Shown here: positions 12,001-17,697 of the stretch, one piece after another | Layout: each line of letters begins with the position of its first letter | How positions within the stretch are numbered: position 1 is the stretch's first letter | Source: JBBRSD01 sp038245725 | GTDB taxonomy: Bacteria; Actinomycetota; Coriobacteriia; Anaerosomatales; JAAXUF01 | Length of the DNA stretch: 64,000 bases | Assembly (NCBI GenBank): GCA_038245725.1 | Contig: JBBRSD010000001.1 | Location: 1-64,000 of the forward strand | Direction: 5' to 3' | Translations under genes and position numbers: made by a program | The notes under the pieces: model-generated | Databases searched by the model: none | The model's input: the letters and a program-made list of their open reading frames with translations, nothing else | Told to the model about the DNA's origin: nothing

Positions 12001-12253
12001 CAACGCCACAGCGAACCTCGGAAGAGTGGGCGCGATCCATGGCACGAGCCTCGGCGTACCCGCTGGATCGAGTGGCACGGACATCGCAGGTAAGCGCTTC
12101 ATCAACGGTGCGTCCTGGTACGGCCGCAAGGGCCTTGGCCTCTCGGGTAGCGGCGCCGAGAGCTGCATCACTCTCGGCACGGCAGACAACTACTCGGGCT
12201 GCAACAAGCACAGCGGGTCCGGCGCTACTGCTGCGCTGAACTACGCGTACTAG
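2..12253 (+). CDS. Giant multiheme c-type cytochrome, 5' end outside the window
   Basis: The frame is open from the window edge, so the true start and any signal peptide lie upstream; 4083 residues are visible. The first ~65 residues look like an Ig-like repeat (VDNVAPT). A fibronectin type III-like domain follows (DSVAPSRPASL to AFDAAGNESA). From base 692 onward I count 75 CXXCH haem-attachment motifs. CYDCHNPHG-type motifs (bases 1472, 3659, 5777, 7763, 9836) recur at exactly every 14th haem (numbers 7, 21, 35, 49, 63). Many extra His residues (YHHV, HNPH, GHxI) could be distal ligands. The C-terminus has no membrane anchor or LPXTG signal and ends with an odd CITLGTADNYSGCNKH segment. The likely role is extracellular or cell-surface electron transfer (inference). 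ResB and CcsA lie about 3 kb downstream on the same strand. The stop is TAG at 12251. Confidence 0.95.
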   Translation: MGLVGTSPSVSGVKVDNVAPTMSSASSVDSTHVDVVWSEALQSGSISASDFTIPGLTVSAATLQPDNLTVRLTTSVQTTSTAYAVQCAIGNVSDLAGNVNTATNAGFTGFSPAVDSVAPSRPASLTSASGATSPTVAVLTWPASTDNVGVAGYHVWRSISSTGSFESIGITSALTFNDVTGVPGQAYYYEVSAFDAAGNESAQSAPTSAVRSSWTTDPHGGYQIGGSKDICRWCHVPHVAAAASILRFTGAVNSGQSGVCYTCHAGTGLAANIQTGPADSFGLASGHSLEQTAISAADLTNTCSSCHAIHIDRATHPKLPGSTVNSVTVSAADNTWCEACHNSSSDWYKGSYPAASSPTRDASGYPVLGTFPGSTVYNDASKNAHASIPASPTAGRTRGSCLDCHAAHRGSNKYDGLSLTFRPTTSSTLASDQADGTFAASCFDCHGGAKPSELTTLPINIKQFTVAAAPNAGHRIETSNGVLPVGAPLPCYDCHNPHGSSRGNSSMISDELGQNLSTSSDSSVRHFCLSCHVTSAGDGWDSVSSAYAAVSSSPTVEGLHRNGSDGSRLKLPARFGHGTGDTTSCEVCHGSSYSAGGNNVHNPIGAGGESTGGVSCFNCHSFQGMQSSTSYHHVITTDTASAYPLVSDPAALTGTDGQRSCLACHADHNFFSPSVNTNPSHTGGRAQNLRADASVLPTITDGATYLATDFDPAQPNGGLCTSCHRVQMTKATTGLKADDQSKTVVISPTDFAGSAHGFYANGTVDFPQRFSSDSSKFTAVCTVCHNDNMTKSFQATPAVGLHDSSIKDLQATANESIPVDPQEAECYLCHSRPSDSPPNNPNGGAGGGQDVYGTNGLLFFGFDFNVKGSFTATGIVSSHPVAGDGITAGRVECTNCHNVHTLQTSVFVTDQTVVQNPDNTADSSTVYYYEGYAPMSAGERRSNRLFCLTCHDGSAPIAVNGTSTYVPYSVYVPSTAELNPNPSDRPDKSRYVARSHFNNVAGDTSPTALTIDRTCGDCHDKHGSSLPALLGIPANSDEITGTRGIIDPAGGVQNPITGNNRTVCYACHSTATPNADSPSLTASGYPMEGTWPGQATYDTAFNRTTHAGSMHSDSASQTVWPGRSYASGDCQNCHDVHGTANSYDELRSENAVGTEGLYAYGPSNFTFCLSCHKTSGSSVSSIASFYPTAVGGSAVQTATTRFGHRTETTGTIPAGSALPCYDCHNPHGSATGYGLSVTTQLSSNTTAVIGDAAGELNVSPTASGTDIRHFCLSCHTTDDATGYGWNGSVMATVGAGAKIEGLRRDGADGSKMKLPTQTGHALGDANNCEGCHGSSYGSGGNNVHNPTIPVGGPPPGGLPCYSCHSEYQPYMEDGTGTVVGSSRTLVYHHVLGGNWDGGSYKDGDTPPAGGSYDSTSKADVFCVSCHGDHDTFNANKGANLRSQFASASAPTTNTDFSAALPSGGICTSCHATTIAKDVANQASSVSSTSSDATTRTPVIDSATYPASAHSFNATSAFATSVFKGNCSKCHNDDNIGGYKTNQTSAVKFGPHFSSARRLLTSLGVPNADPVSENLCYECHITANENGDSKTIPGYDWYGVATMTPLSEKVWDEFNTGGSSHPIQSFGGNQLACANCHNSHVVSSTNKVSNPDNTYQLGPYSTVAEQAALCLRCHDSSRPVAQSNDTTFVPQTVLANAADTTLIDKKRNANRGHWSVSGSIGSGEVVGCEACHDNHGSNAPKLLGGYQASDGSSRISGQLITANDNTVCFACHTGSTAGFPAGETQRESGTGYLADGTWPGQAAYDTAYVSGTHTGNGHLGAVLPGKTYAAGDCKNCHDAHGTANTYDELRTENALGTEGAYSYSSASASLCFNCHGSSAGSAGYASTNIMRYYPASAGGTSSDANAGHQIKTSVAGATLSVGQALPCYDCHNPHGASGQYSLQVRDIGDGAGELDLSTDTGVRKFCFTCHSTYDTIAGWNGSAYAAVGTTTVEGIRRDGSGGSLLHLPNKVGHQNSDIQSCFQCHLNDANNNPHDPASGVSLGGNACYGCHSEYKPYMEDSGGASTGASNTTVYHHILGGGAGEGDIAPKAGAYQTSTTSVYCTSCHTDHNYFNPSASGNLRSDITNASGAATASADYSTATNAGVCTSCHATSVAKGSDQKSDTTTATQKVVAGSGANQFGASAHSYIATSSFGDTSVFGANCSKCHNDENNPAYKTLQTSANKFGTHWSSERRIVSALGGTLTDPLDQTSCYGCHAGGAAGNDSYGVQSMSLASRTTKNQFQLAYTHPVTASGGNSVECVNCHNPHVVTKTTGKVTDPANTYNTIAYATESEKAAFCLKCHSGASSLPAYTMNTGTSVPATVSIATADQAKENKATNAAGGHWSANGAISAGEVVSCSVCHDNHGSSYTKILGAYDPATGTNKINGAAITGNDNSVCAACHTSTSTNFGASSRDASGYPIDGTWPGSAVYNTAFVPSTESGNMHNTTGTVLPGSVYTGGDCKNCHDVHGTANTRDELRTENKFGQVGIYDFSTSNFGFCFNCHGTDNPAAFNIKTYYPGSVGGSSGGSGHEIKHSGGNLPVGGVVPCYDCHNPHGSAGSARGLTVTAQLSSSVTTLVGDVVGEIKMSSAEETADPNNIRKFCFICHTTNDTGKGWNGSALVVIGAGAKVEGLDRTTTSTASMRLPDLALAGHKEADTTSNCYGCHGNDYVSLSGNNIHNPSCGVSNGGKNCYTCHAGYQPYMEDGTGTVTGANRSSVYHHVLGGTPTSTYFDGDTAFNATSYPTSTSAVFCLSCHADHGTFALGSRSGNLRGNVTTSTATTASTDYSTTTNSGVCTGCHQTAVAKLSGTDQKSDGTTVTARITPGAGAGQFGGSAHSYAATSSFDDNSVFNANCSKCHNDENNPSYKDFQTTPDTPINRRFGTHWSAERRILSSLGLGLVDPLSENACFNCHQGATVGKDYYNVQPMTQLARSTYNEFNGASIVSSHPVAAWGGNLVECVNCHNPHVASATTKTVDPANTYNQYSYDTTSSQSTFCLKCHSGSASLPTYVSNNTTSVPSTVTIAASDQTLMNESTYGARGHWSTSGSIASTETIPCGTCHDNHGSVFPDLLGTYNAAIASNTINGQALTGDDNSVCIACHTAASTSYPGTSRDASGYPSDGTWSGYATYSGATGIHKGATVKWPGTTYAGGDCKNCHDPHGSVNKYDELVSADTSQSYSATTLVLCLNCHDASGPSSFNIQQYYPTTAGGLAVQSASTSFGHEIEASGTLPAGSGLPCYDCHDPHGSGESTYGLQIVTQTSAATTIVVGAAAGQLNISTATGYRQFCLSCHTTNDTTKGWNGSAYVAITAGALVEGVDRTVYDTVNKRGLHLPAVAGHNEADANACSDCHGRDYSGATTNNAHNPGAGGSSGGVDCLNCHGSTSPSRLDKMTTDTATYHHVLDAASPGLAPNAASTYPTSTSAMACVSCHADHNYFNGYKAGNLRANVASNSASTATNTDFINSASSNYGLCVSCHSVAQTKSTSQAPLTYASTQTPVIDGSAYGASKHSYAVTSTYGDASIFKANCSKCHDDEQDALKTYQTSTYKFGTHYSAESRLVRALGATVTASPSVSSEENLCFKCHAGATNGAGGTGKDGYSVQSMSAKSQSIKYDVEKTYAHHVENFTGRHKTDEYNSAPTTVAPADATGWWGTNNANRHVDCSDCHNPHAAQAASNPASVTARPTANAVTISPTNVGVWGVTISGASSTNGTWTAVGTNGTPTQPTYTKVPSASYEWQLCMKCHTRYAFGSQTPTPALEGVNNAGVADYESDVGKDFSTTNYAFHPVFARGLNQPATGLNANWTGQAYDRYPNPGGLSNAFTNGWQSTSLMGCSDCHGSDSSSGPSGPHGSTRNGLLDSADPYVGVTIGAASGTWTSLNSGISATNGAAIFCLNCHRSDVYGNGNAGGAANTALSRFNHAADQSRTGIYTGGQSGYNLKNTTISCYHCHGARKTDDYTTNNATANLGRVGAIHGTSLGVPAGSSGTDIAGKRFINGASWYGRKGLGLSGSGAESCITLGTADNYSGCNKHSGSGATAALNYAY
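1472..9835 (+). repeat. Four tandem 14-haem modules inside the cytochrome gene
   Basis: Modules run 1472-3658, 3659-5776, 5777-7762 and 7763-9835 (about 729, 706, 662 and 691 residues). A fifth, divergent copy starts at 9836, and the last five motifs of a copy precede 1472. Each full copy has the same haem order: CYDCHNPHG, CxxCHTT, CxxCHG, CYxCHSEY-like, CxxCHADH, CTSCH, CSKCHNDE, CYxCH, CVNCHNPH, CLKCHSG, CxxCHDNHG, CxACHT, CKNCHDxHG, CFNCHG. Spacer landmarks also recur: GTWPG, YDELR, YHHV and NLR. The copies are clearly diverged and are not recent exact duplications. Confidence 0.9.
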
Positions 12254-12358
12254 CGTTATCGGCGCAGCCAGCACCACGCGCGCAGTTGACCGATTCGCCC
12301 AATGAACCGAGGGGCGCGAGCATGATCCGCGTCCCGAGTTGAGAGTGAAGGTCTTGAG

Positions 12359-12841
12359 ATGCCCGAGCGCGGCAGGGACGCCGTCTCCTCCGGACGACGG
12401 CTGTCATCCTTCTTTCTGCTGCTGACCGGGATCGTGGCGCTGCTTCTCCTTCCGGGGTGCCACCGGATCGACGCGGATCAGGCACAGGCCGTACGCGGCT
12501 ATGCTGCCGCGCTCGCGCCCGCACTGCACGCAGAGTCGCTTGAGCCACTGCGACAGGTGGCACTGCCCGACGAGGTCGAGCGCGTTCAGGTCCAAGTCAT
12601 GGCGACTCTGTACAAGGAGCACCAACGAGTGACCGCGCGTCTGGCCAGCTTCCGGATCGAGTCTTCCAAAACGACGGGTTCGAACACTGCGGAGGTCGAG
12701 ACGTCCGAAGCATGGTCGCTTGCTTACGAGGACAGCCGAACCGGGAAGCGCATCAAGCGCGCGGATTATCGGAATACTGTTCGATATGAGTTGATCAAAC
12801 AAGACGGACGCTGGTTCGTCAGCAGCGTGGAGACAAAGTGA
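12359..12841 (+). CDS. Small lipoprotein, function unknown
   Basis: A 160-residue protein. Its N-terminal signal is basic, then hydrophobic (SSFFLLLTGIVALLLLPGC), with a lipobox LLPGC that predicts lipid attachment at about Cys34. The remainder is alpha/beta. The C-terminus YELIKQDGRWFVSSVE resembles the last strand of NTF2/IMS-like domains, which is a weak similarity. It is the first gene of a tight five-gene operon (12359-17692) that starts 105 bp after the giant cytochrome. Its stop overlaps the next start (GTGA). The 105 bp upstream show no clear promoter, so read-through from the cytochrome gene is possible. An envelope accessory role for the cytochrome is inferred from position only. 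Confidence 0.8.
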   Translation: MPERGRDAVSSGRRLSSFFLLLTGIVALLLLPGCHRIDADQAQAVRGYAAALAPALHAESLEPLRQVALPDEVERVQVQVMATLYKEHQRVTARLASFRIESSKTTGSNTAEVETSEAWSLAYEDSRTGKRIKRADYRNTVRYELIKQDGRWFVSSVETK

Positions 12842-13926
12842 GCTTGAGGCAATCGATGAGAAGCGCGCGCGGGATCATGGTCGTCGCGACGGCCATCGTT
12901 CTTTTGGTTGGGATCCCGAGTCTGCTCTCGGGCTGCTCGACGACGCGCAAGAGCGGTACTGCGACCCTGCCCACGGTGAAACTCGCCGTATCGTCGGACC
13001 CGCCGGACGCGCCATTGAGATTCGTCTCGAAGCTGGCACTTTCGTGGGGCGCCAAACGCGGGGTGGCTGTCGACGGCTCCGGCAGCGGATTCGAGACATC
13101 CTTCGTGGGACGTGGCGGCACCTATATTGTGGATCATCCAGGGAGCCCTCCGGGGGCGAGGGTGCGTCGGTTCGTTCACGGCGCGTTGAGGGGGACCTAC
13201 CACGCCCCCCCAAGTTCGTTCTCGTTCATGGCCGACGGAGATGGCTTCTCGTACGTGATCGGCAACAAGACGAAGACCGGCAACATGAGGGTCGTGACCG
13301 TCGGTGCCAGGGGCACGAACAAGGCCACATACACGATTCCGATGGGGCTTAACAGCGGAGGCCTCAGACGAGTCGGAGACACGCTCTACACGGTGGCGTG
13401 GTCGGGGAAGTACGACCAGAACACGGCCACGACGGAAGGCAACGATGTTCTCGTTCCCATTTCGATTCGCGGCCGCCAGGTCACGCAGCTCCAGGCGACG
13501 CACGGGGCGGTCAACGCGCGATGGATGGACGCCCAGGGAAATCGCTGGCAGCACACCACGAGGCTCGCGTATCTGCAGGATCCGGAGAACTACATCGTGA
13601 CGGGGAACGCGCGCGTTCGCATACCGAACGACGCGGCACTCCTTGGCGTGGACGCTCGGCGCAGGACTTGGGTGGCGTTCGCTCCTCGGGCTCTGACGAC
13701 GCGAGGTTCCGCGGGATGGCCGTCGCGCACTGACGAGACGGCTCTTCTGGTGGCGTTCGATATGCAAGGCGTCGTGCAGGGGGTGATGCCGCTTCGGGCT
13801 CCGACCGGAATTGCCGCGTCCGGCATTCCCTTGGACAGACGCGTGTCGTTCGACGGCCGCTATCTGAGCTTTCAGGACATGACGCCCGCAGGCGTGACGG
13901 TCTACGCATTCGAGGTGAACCAGTGA
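12838..13926 (+). CDS. Lipoprotein, possibly beta-rich or propeller-like, function unknown
   Basis: A 362-residue protein starting at GTG 12838, which overlaps the previous TGA by four bases and implies translational coupling. The signal peptide ends in the lipobox LLSGC (Cys near residue 33). The mature part is rich in short beta-strand patterns with Gly turns (GTYIVDHPG, LYTVAWSGKYDQN, ARWMDAQGNRW), which would suit a beta-propeller or sandwich. I recognise no catalytic motif or CXXCH. It sits between two other predicted lipoproteins and upstream of ResB/CcsA. A role at the outer face of the membrane in cytochrome export, anchoring or folding is inference. Confidence 0.75.
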   Translation: MSLRQSMRSARGIMVVATAIVLLVGIPSLLSGCSTTRKSGTATLPTVKLAVSSDPPDAPLRFVSKLALSWGAKRGVAVDGSGSGFETSFVGRGGTYIVDHPGSPPGARVRRFVHGALRGTYHAPPSSFSFMADGDGFSYVIGNKTKTGNMRVVTVGARGTNKATYTIPMGLNSGGLRRVGDTLYTVAWSGKYDQNTATTEGNDVLVPISIRGRQVTQLQATHGAVNARWMDAQGNRWQHTTRLAYLQDPENYIVTGNARVRIPNDAALLGVDARRRTWVAFAPRALTTRGSAGWPSRTDETALLVAFDMQGVVQGVMPLRAPTGIAASGIPLDRRVSFDGRYLSFQDMTPAGVTVYAFEVNQ

Positions 13927-15494
13927 GACTTCCGATGCGTGGGCTCGCAGGCGTCGTGTCGTTCCTTGTCTTGTGCGGCGTGGCCGGGTGCGCCAGTCGA
14001 GTGCCGAGTTCCTCACCGGCCGCACATGAGATGACGCTGGTCCTCGAGGGTGGATCGTTCAGTAGCCTGTGTCCGTACAGCGACAGTCTGGCGAACCGGC
14101 AGCTCGGAGCACTGCTCTTCCGAGGACTGGCGCGGCCCACCGCGCAGGGCGTCCCCTCGCCCGATCTGCTGCGTGTGATACCGACGAAGGACAACGGCGG
14201 AATCTCACGCGATGGCCGACACGTGACGCTGCACCTTCGTGCAGGCGCCACGTGGCAAGACGGCGCGCCAATCACCATGGACGACGTGGCGTTCACCCTG
14301 TCGTTGCTGAGGAACGGCACTCTCGTGGACGATCCCCAGCTGGGCTACAAGGACATATCCTCCGTCGCCGTCGATGGCCCGGATTCCATGCGCCTCACCC
14401 TGTCGACCCCGAACTCGCCTCTCGTGTGGGGGATGGTCCCGTACGTGCTGCCCAGGCACCTGCTCGCAAAGGAGCCGGTGATCTTCTCGGCCAGGTACTG
14501 GCTGCGACCCGTGGGGTCGGGGTCGTATCGCGTCGTGAGCGCGATTCCGGGACGGGAGGCTCGTCTCTCGCCGGTGACCGCAGGAGCGACTCCGCTTCGC
14601 GTCGTGTTCGCACAGACCTCCGACGAGGCGAGCCGGGCGTACGCCACCGCTCCCGTCGCAGCGTGGGTCGGCAGGAATCTCGGAGACGGCACCTCGGGAG
14701 ACTCGACACTGGCAACCTCCACCGGCGTCTGGAGAGCGTGGGTGTTCAGGTCGCGGGCAAATTCGATCTGGACCAACGCCGGTCTCAGACGTCATCTGCT
14801 TGCTTTGATCCCGCGTGAGGGCGCCGCTACCACCCCCACGATCGACCCCTTCGGCATGCGTTTCTCCCCACGCTCGCTCGCTGCGTCACAGCCAGTAGCC
14901 GCGTACATGCGCAAGCAAGGCTGGAAGCTTGGGGCGGGTAAGCCGCCGAGACGTGCAGGCCGAGCCATGACGCTGACGTTCCTGATGCCGTCGCCGACCG
15001 ACGCGACAGTCGCGTGGTTTGATGCCACCCGAGCGTCGCTCGGCTCCTTGGGCATCGTGTTCGGAGTACAGCGGGAGGATCCGCCGAACGTCGGCGGGTT
15101 CTTCGACGGCGATCCGCTGACGGCTGCCGGGCGCACGCACGACTTCGATTTCGCGTACACGAACCTGTATCTGGGCTGGCCTGCCGGTGCGGAATGGCCG
15201 CTGCGTTCCTCGGACGCGCCGTCGTGGAAGAATCCGTTCGGCGGAAACGTGTTCCGTGTCAGAGAGCCGCAGCTGGATGCTGCCTATGGCGCGGTGTTGA
15301 ATGCGGGGAACCCCGAATCCGCCTTGGCCGCTTGGCAGCAGACCGGTCGGAAGCTCAAGGAGCTGAACATAGTGTCGTGGGAGTACCCCGTGCTCAACAA
15401 GGTTCGCTTCAAGGGAATCGAAGGGGTTGAAGTGAGTCCGTACTCGCTTACCGTTCTCGGATCGGTCCCCGAGTGGCGCCCTCGTGCGCAGTAG
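13923..15494 (+). CDS. Family 5 extracellular solute-binding lipoprotein (DppA/OppA type)
   Basis: A 523-residue protein starting at GTG 13923 and overlapping the previous stop (GTGA). Its signal peptide ends in the lipobox VAGC. The body has the family 5 binding-protein layout: ALLFRGLARPT near the N-terminus, then LRAGATWQDGAPITMDDVAFTL (split here across two lines of the family motif), and RPVGSGSYRVV mid-protein. Family members bind peptides, nickel or haem for ABC importers. No permease or ATPase of that importer class is next to it, so it is an orphan. Placement directly before ResB and CcsA hints at a role in cytochrome assembly or haem supply, which is unproven. Confidence 0.85.
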   Translation: MRLPMRGLAGVVSFLVLCGVAGCASRVPSSSPAAHEMTLVLEGGSFSSLCPYSDSLANRQLGALLFRGLARPTAQGVPSPDLLRVIPTKDNGGISRDGRHVTLHLRAGATWQDGAPITMDDVAFTLSLLRNGTLVDDPQLGYKDISSVAVDGPDSMRLTLSTPNSPLVWGMVPYVLPRHLLAKEPVIFSARYWLRPVGSGSYRVVSAIPGREARLSPVTAGATPLRVVFAQTSDEASRAYATAPVAAWVGRNLGDGTSGDSTLATSTGVWRAWVFRSRANSIWTNAGLRRHLLALIPREGAATTPTIDPFGMRFSPRSLAASQPVAAYMRKQGWKLGAGKPPRRAGRAMTLTFLMPSPTDATVAWFDATRASLGSLGIVFGVQREDPPNVGGFFDGDPLTAAGRTHDFDFAYTNLYLGWPAGAEWPLRSSDAPSWKNPFGGNVFRVREPQLDAAYGAVLNAGNPESALAAWQQTGRKLKELNIVSWEYPVLNKVRFKGIEGVEVSPYSLTVLGSVPEWRPRAQ

Positions 15495-15503
15495 AGGCCC
15501 GCG

Positions 15504-16838
15504 ATGAAGGTCAGGCTGCTGTGGTCTCCCAAGTTCGCGGCGGTGCTGATCGTCGCCATGCTCGCGCTGGGCGTGGTGTCTTTCCTGGTCCCGCAGCGCT
15601 CGCATCCCGAACTGACTCTCTACACCCAGTGGGCCCAGGAGAATCCAACCGCCGCTCGAGTCGCGCGGTCCGTGGGCGCCGATGACGTCTTCGCATCGCC
15701 CGTCTTTCTCGGCCTGGTGGCCCTGCTTGAGCTGAATCTCGTAGCCTGCACGTTGCACCGCGTGCGCTCGCTTCGGGACCGGGTCCCTCGGGTCCCGGCA
15801 TCGGCGCCCGTATCCGCGGTCCGCGTGGACCTGCCACACGTGCCGGAACATCTCGCCGACCTGGTGTCCGGCCGATGGTCGATGTGGAAGGTGCGCTCGG
15901 CGACGGAGGGGCAACGCCGCTACCTCGTGCTCGACCGCCTCGATCGTGCGCGCCTGGGGTCCCTCGTCATGCACGTAGGGCTGATGCTCCTGATTCTTGG
16001 AGGCGCGGTCGCCGCGCTCACGCGCTTCACCGGCAGCTTCGCCCTGACCGAGGGGCAGACGCTCCCCGACGAGAGGTCGTCGTACCTGGGCCAGCCCAGC
16101 GAGCCGACCCTGGGAGCGGCGTACAGCGGCGCGCTCGTGCGGCTCGACTCTCTGCGCTTCGACTACGATCAGGGTCTCGTCACGCAGGTGCACGCAAAGA
16201 TGACGTTCACGCAGGGCGACACGACACGCTCGGTTCAGGCCGCCGTGAACGAACCGGCGTCGTTTGCGGGCAAGAGCTACCTCCTCATCAAGGGAGGCCA
16301 CGCGGTCGGACTCTCCGTCAGCGGGCCGAGCGGACAGCTCATCCCTGACTCGATCATCAGACTCGCCGAGCGCACACCCGGAGGTTACAGTGACTGGGTA
16401 GCCCTTCCTGACGGCAGCCGACTCACGATACGAACCCGCGCGAACGGCTCGTCCGAAGCGCTGGCGGTGCGGGAGCCGTTGCGACTGCAGAATCCCGTGG
16501 TGCTCTTCCAAGTCGGTGACACGGGCCCGACGCTCACGCTGCGCCAGGGTGAGTCAGGCAGTCTCGGCGGGTTGACCGTTGCTGTCAGCGACGTGCGGCT
16601 GTGGAATGACTTCTCGGTGACGGGGGATAGGTCGTTGCCGCTGGTCTACCTCGCGTTCGGTGTGATATTGGTCGGCGCGAGTGTGCGTTTCGGGTTCGGC
16701 AGAGGTCGCCTCGGCGTGCTCGCCGAAACGACCGGCGACGGTGCTGCAGCATGGGTGTGGGGGAGCGATCAGGCGCAGGTCGCGAAGGTCGTCGACCGGT
16801 TGTCTGCGCTGAATGAGTCGGAGGCGGCGAAATCATGA
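15504..16838 (+). CDS. resB: ResB/Ccs1-family cytochrome c maturation protein
   Basis: A 444-residue protein with AGAGG-type ribosome site before ATG 15504. There are N-terminal membrane segments (FAAVLIVAMLALGVVSFLV; VFLGLVALLELNLVACTLHRV), a third near residues 150-170 (LGSLVMHVGLMLLILGGAV), a large extracytoplasmic domain, and a final segment near residue 380 (LPLVYLAFGVILVGASV). This is the standard ResB layout. With CcsA it forms the System II haem lyase, which moves haem across the membrane and attaches it to CXXCH cysteines. It overlaps ccsA by four bases (ATGA). The nearby cytochrome with 75 motifs is the obvious client. Confidence 0.9.
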   Translation: MKVRLLWSPKFAAVLIVAMLALGVVSFLVPQRSHPELTLYTQWAQENPTAARVARSVGADDVFASPVFLGLVALLELNLVACTLHRVRSLRDRVPRVPASAPVSAVRVDLPHVPEHLADLVSGRWSMWKVRSATEGQRRYLVLDRLDRARLGSLVMHVGLMLLILGGAVAALTRFTGSFALTEGQTLPDERSSYLGQPSEPTLGAAYSGALVRLDSLRFDYDQGLVTQVHAKMTFTQGDTTRSVQAAVNEPASFAGKSYLLIKGGHAVGLSVSGPSGQLIPDSIIRLAERTPGGYSDWVALPDGSRLTIRTRANGSSEALAVREPLRLQNPVVLFQVGDTGPTLTLRQGESGSLGGLTVAVSDVRLWNDFSVTGDRSLPLVYLAFGVILVGASVRFGFGRGRLGVLAETTGDGAAAWVWGSDQAQVAKVVDRLSALNESEAAKS

Positions 16839-17692
16839 TTCTCGAAACTGCGTTCTTCTGGGTGGCGGTTGTCGCTTATGCTTTCGCGACACTTCTCGTG
16901 ACCGCCGCGTTGGTCTTCGGGCGCGACTGGGCGGCTCGTTACTCCTGGTGGCTCACGCTCGCCGCCTTCGCGGCGCACACGGCTTGGATCGTCGTGAGAT
17001 GGCGGCTAAGCGGCCACCTTCCGTACGTGCAGACCTACGAGGACATCGTGATGGGCACGTGGGTGGTCACCGCAGCCTATGTCTTTGTCGGCTGGAGATG
17101 GCCGAAACTGCGCGTCGCCGGTATCGGTGCGCTGCCGTTCGTGCTGCTCAGCCTGGGCGTGGCCGCTACGATGCCCGAAGCGGTCGGGCCCGTCACAGCT
17201 CCCTTCAAGAGCATCTGGCTTGGCGTCCACGTCACGTTCGCGTGGGCAACCTACGCCGCCTACACGATCTGCGCATCGCTCGGCATCCTCGAGCTGATGA
17301 AGGGGCGCCCGAGCGAGAGGCATCCCGACTGGCTTCGGCGTATTCCCGACGAAGACGTGCTCCAGGAACGAACGCTGAAGTTCGTGGGCTACGGCTTTCT
17401 CGTGAACTCAGTGATGATCGCTTCGGGAGCCATCTGGGCGCACGACCTCTGGGGCGCCTACTGGAGTTGGGACCCGGTCGAGACGTGGAGCCTGCTCACG
17501 TGGCTGGCCTACGGCTTCTACCTGCACGCGTACTTCACCCTCGGATGGAGGAAGCGCCGGCTGGCGTGGATCGCGGTCCTGGCGCTCTTCGGCGTGCTCA
17601 TGAGCTTCTGGGGCGTGCAGTTCATCCCGTCGTCGTTCCATGCGTTCAGCAGGATCGGCACGGAGATAGGCCAGGTCGGACGCCCGAAGTAG
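16835..17692 (+). CDS. ccsA: CcsA/ResC haem-handling subunit of System II cytochrome c synthase
   Basis: A 285-residue polytopic membrane protein of about eight segments. The diagnostic tryptophan-rich haem-binding loop WGAYWSWDPVETW is near residue 210. Conserved His residues flank it in SIWLGVHVTF, YGFYLHAYF and PSSFHAF, as in the CcsA/CcmC/CcmF superfamily. The start ATG 16835 overlaps the resB stop (ATGA). It is the last gene of the 12359-17692 operon. The converging PMT gene ends 5 bp away, so there is no room for a separate terminator. Confidence 0.93.
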   Translation: MILETAFFWVAVVAYAFATLLVTAALVFGRDWAARYSWWLTLAAFAAHTAWIVVRWRLSGHLPYVQTYEDIVMGTWVVTAAYVFVGWRWPKLRVAGIGALPFVLLSLGVAATMPEAVGPVTAPFKSIWLGVHVTFAWATYAAYTICASLGILELMKGRPSERHPDWLRRIPDEDVLQERTLKFVGYGFLVNSVMIASGAIWAHDLWGAYWSWDPVETWSLLTWLAYGFYLHAYFTLGWRKRRLAWIAVLALFGVLMSFWGVQFIPSSFHAFSRIGTEIGQVGRPK

Positions 17693-17697
17693 CCGGG

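Noticed and set aside
12254..12358. Terminator or promoter after the cytochrome gene
   Set aside because: I found no convincing hairpin with a T-run or a -35/-10 pair in these 105 bp.
14886..16511. A 541-codon minus-strand ORF
   Set aside because: It lies fully antisense to the binding-protein and ResB genes, is Arg/His-rich, and has no recognisable domain. It is an effect of high GC.
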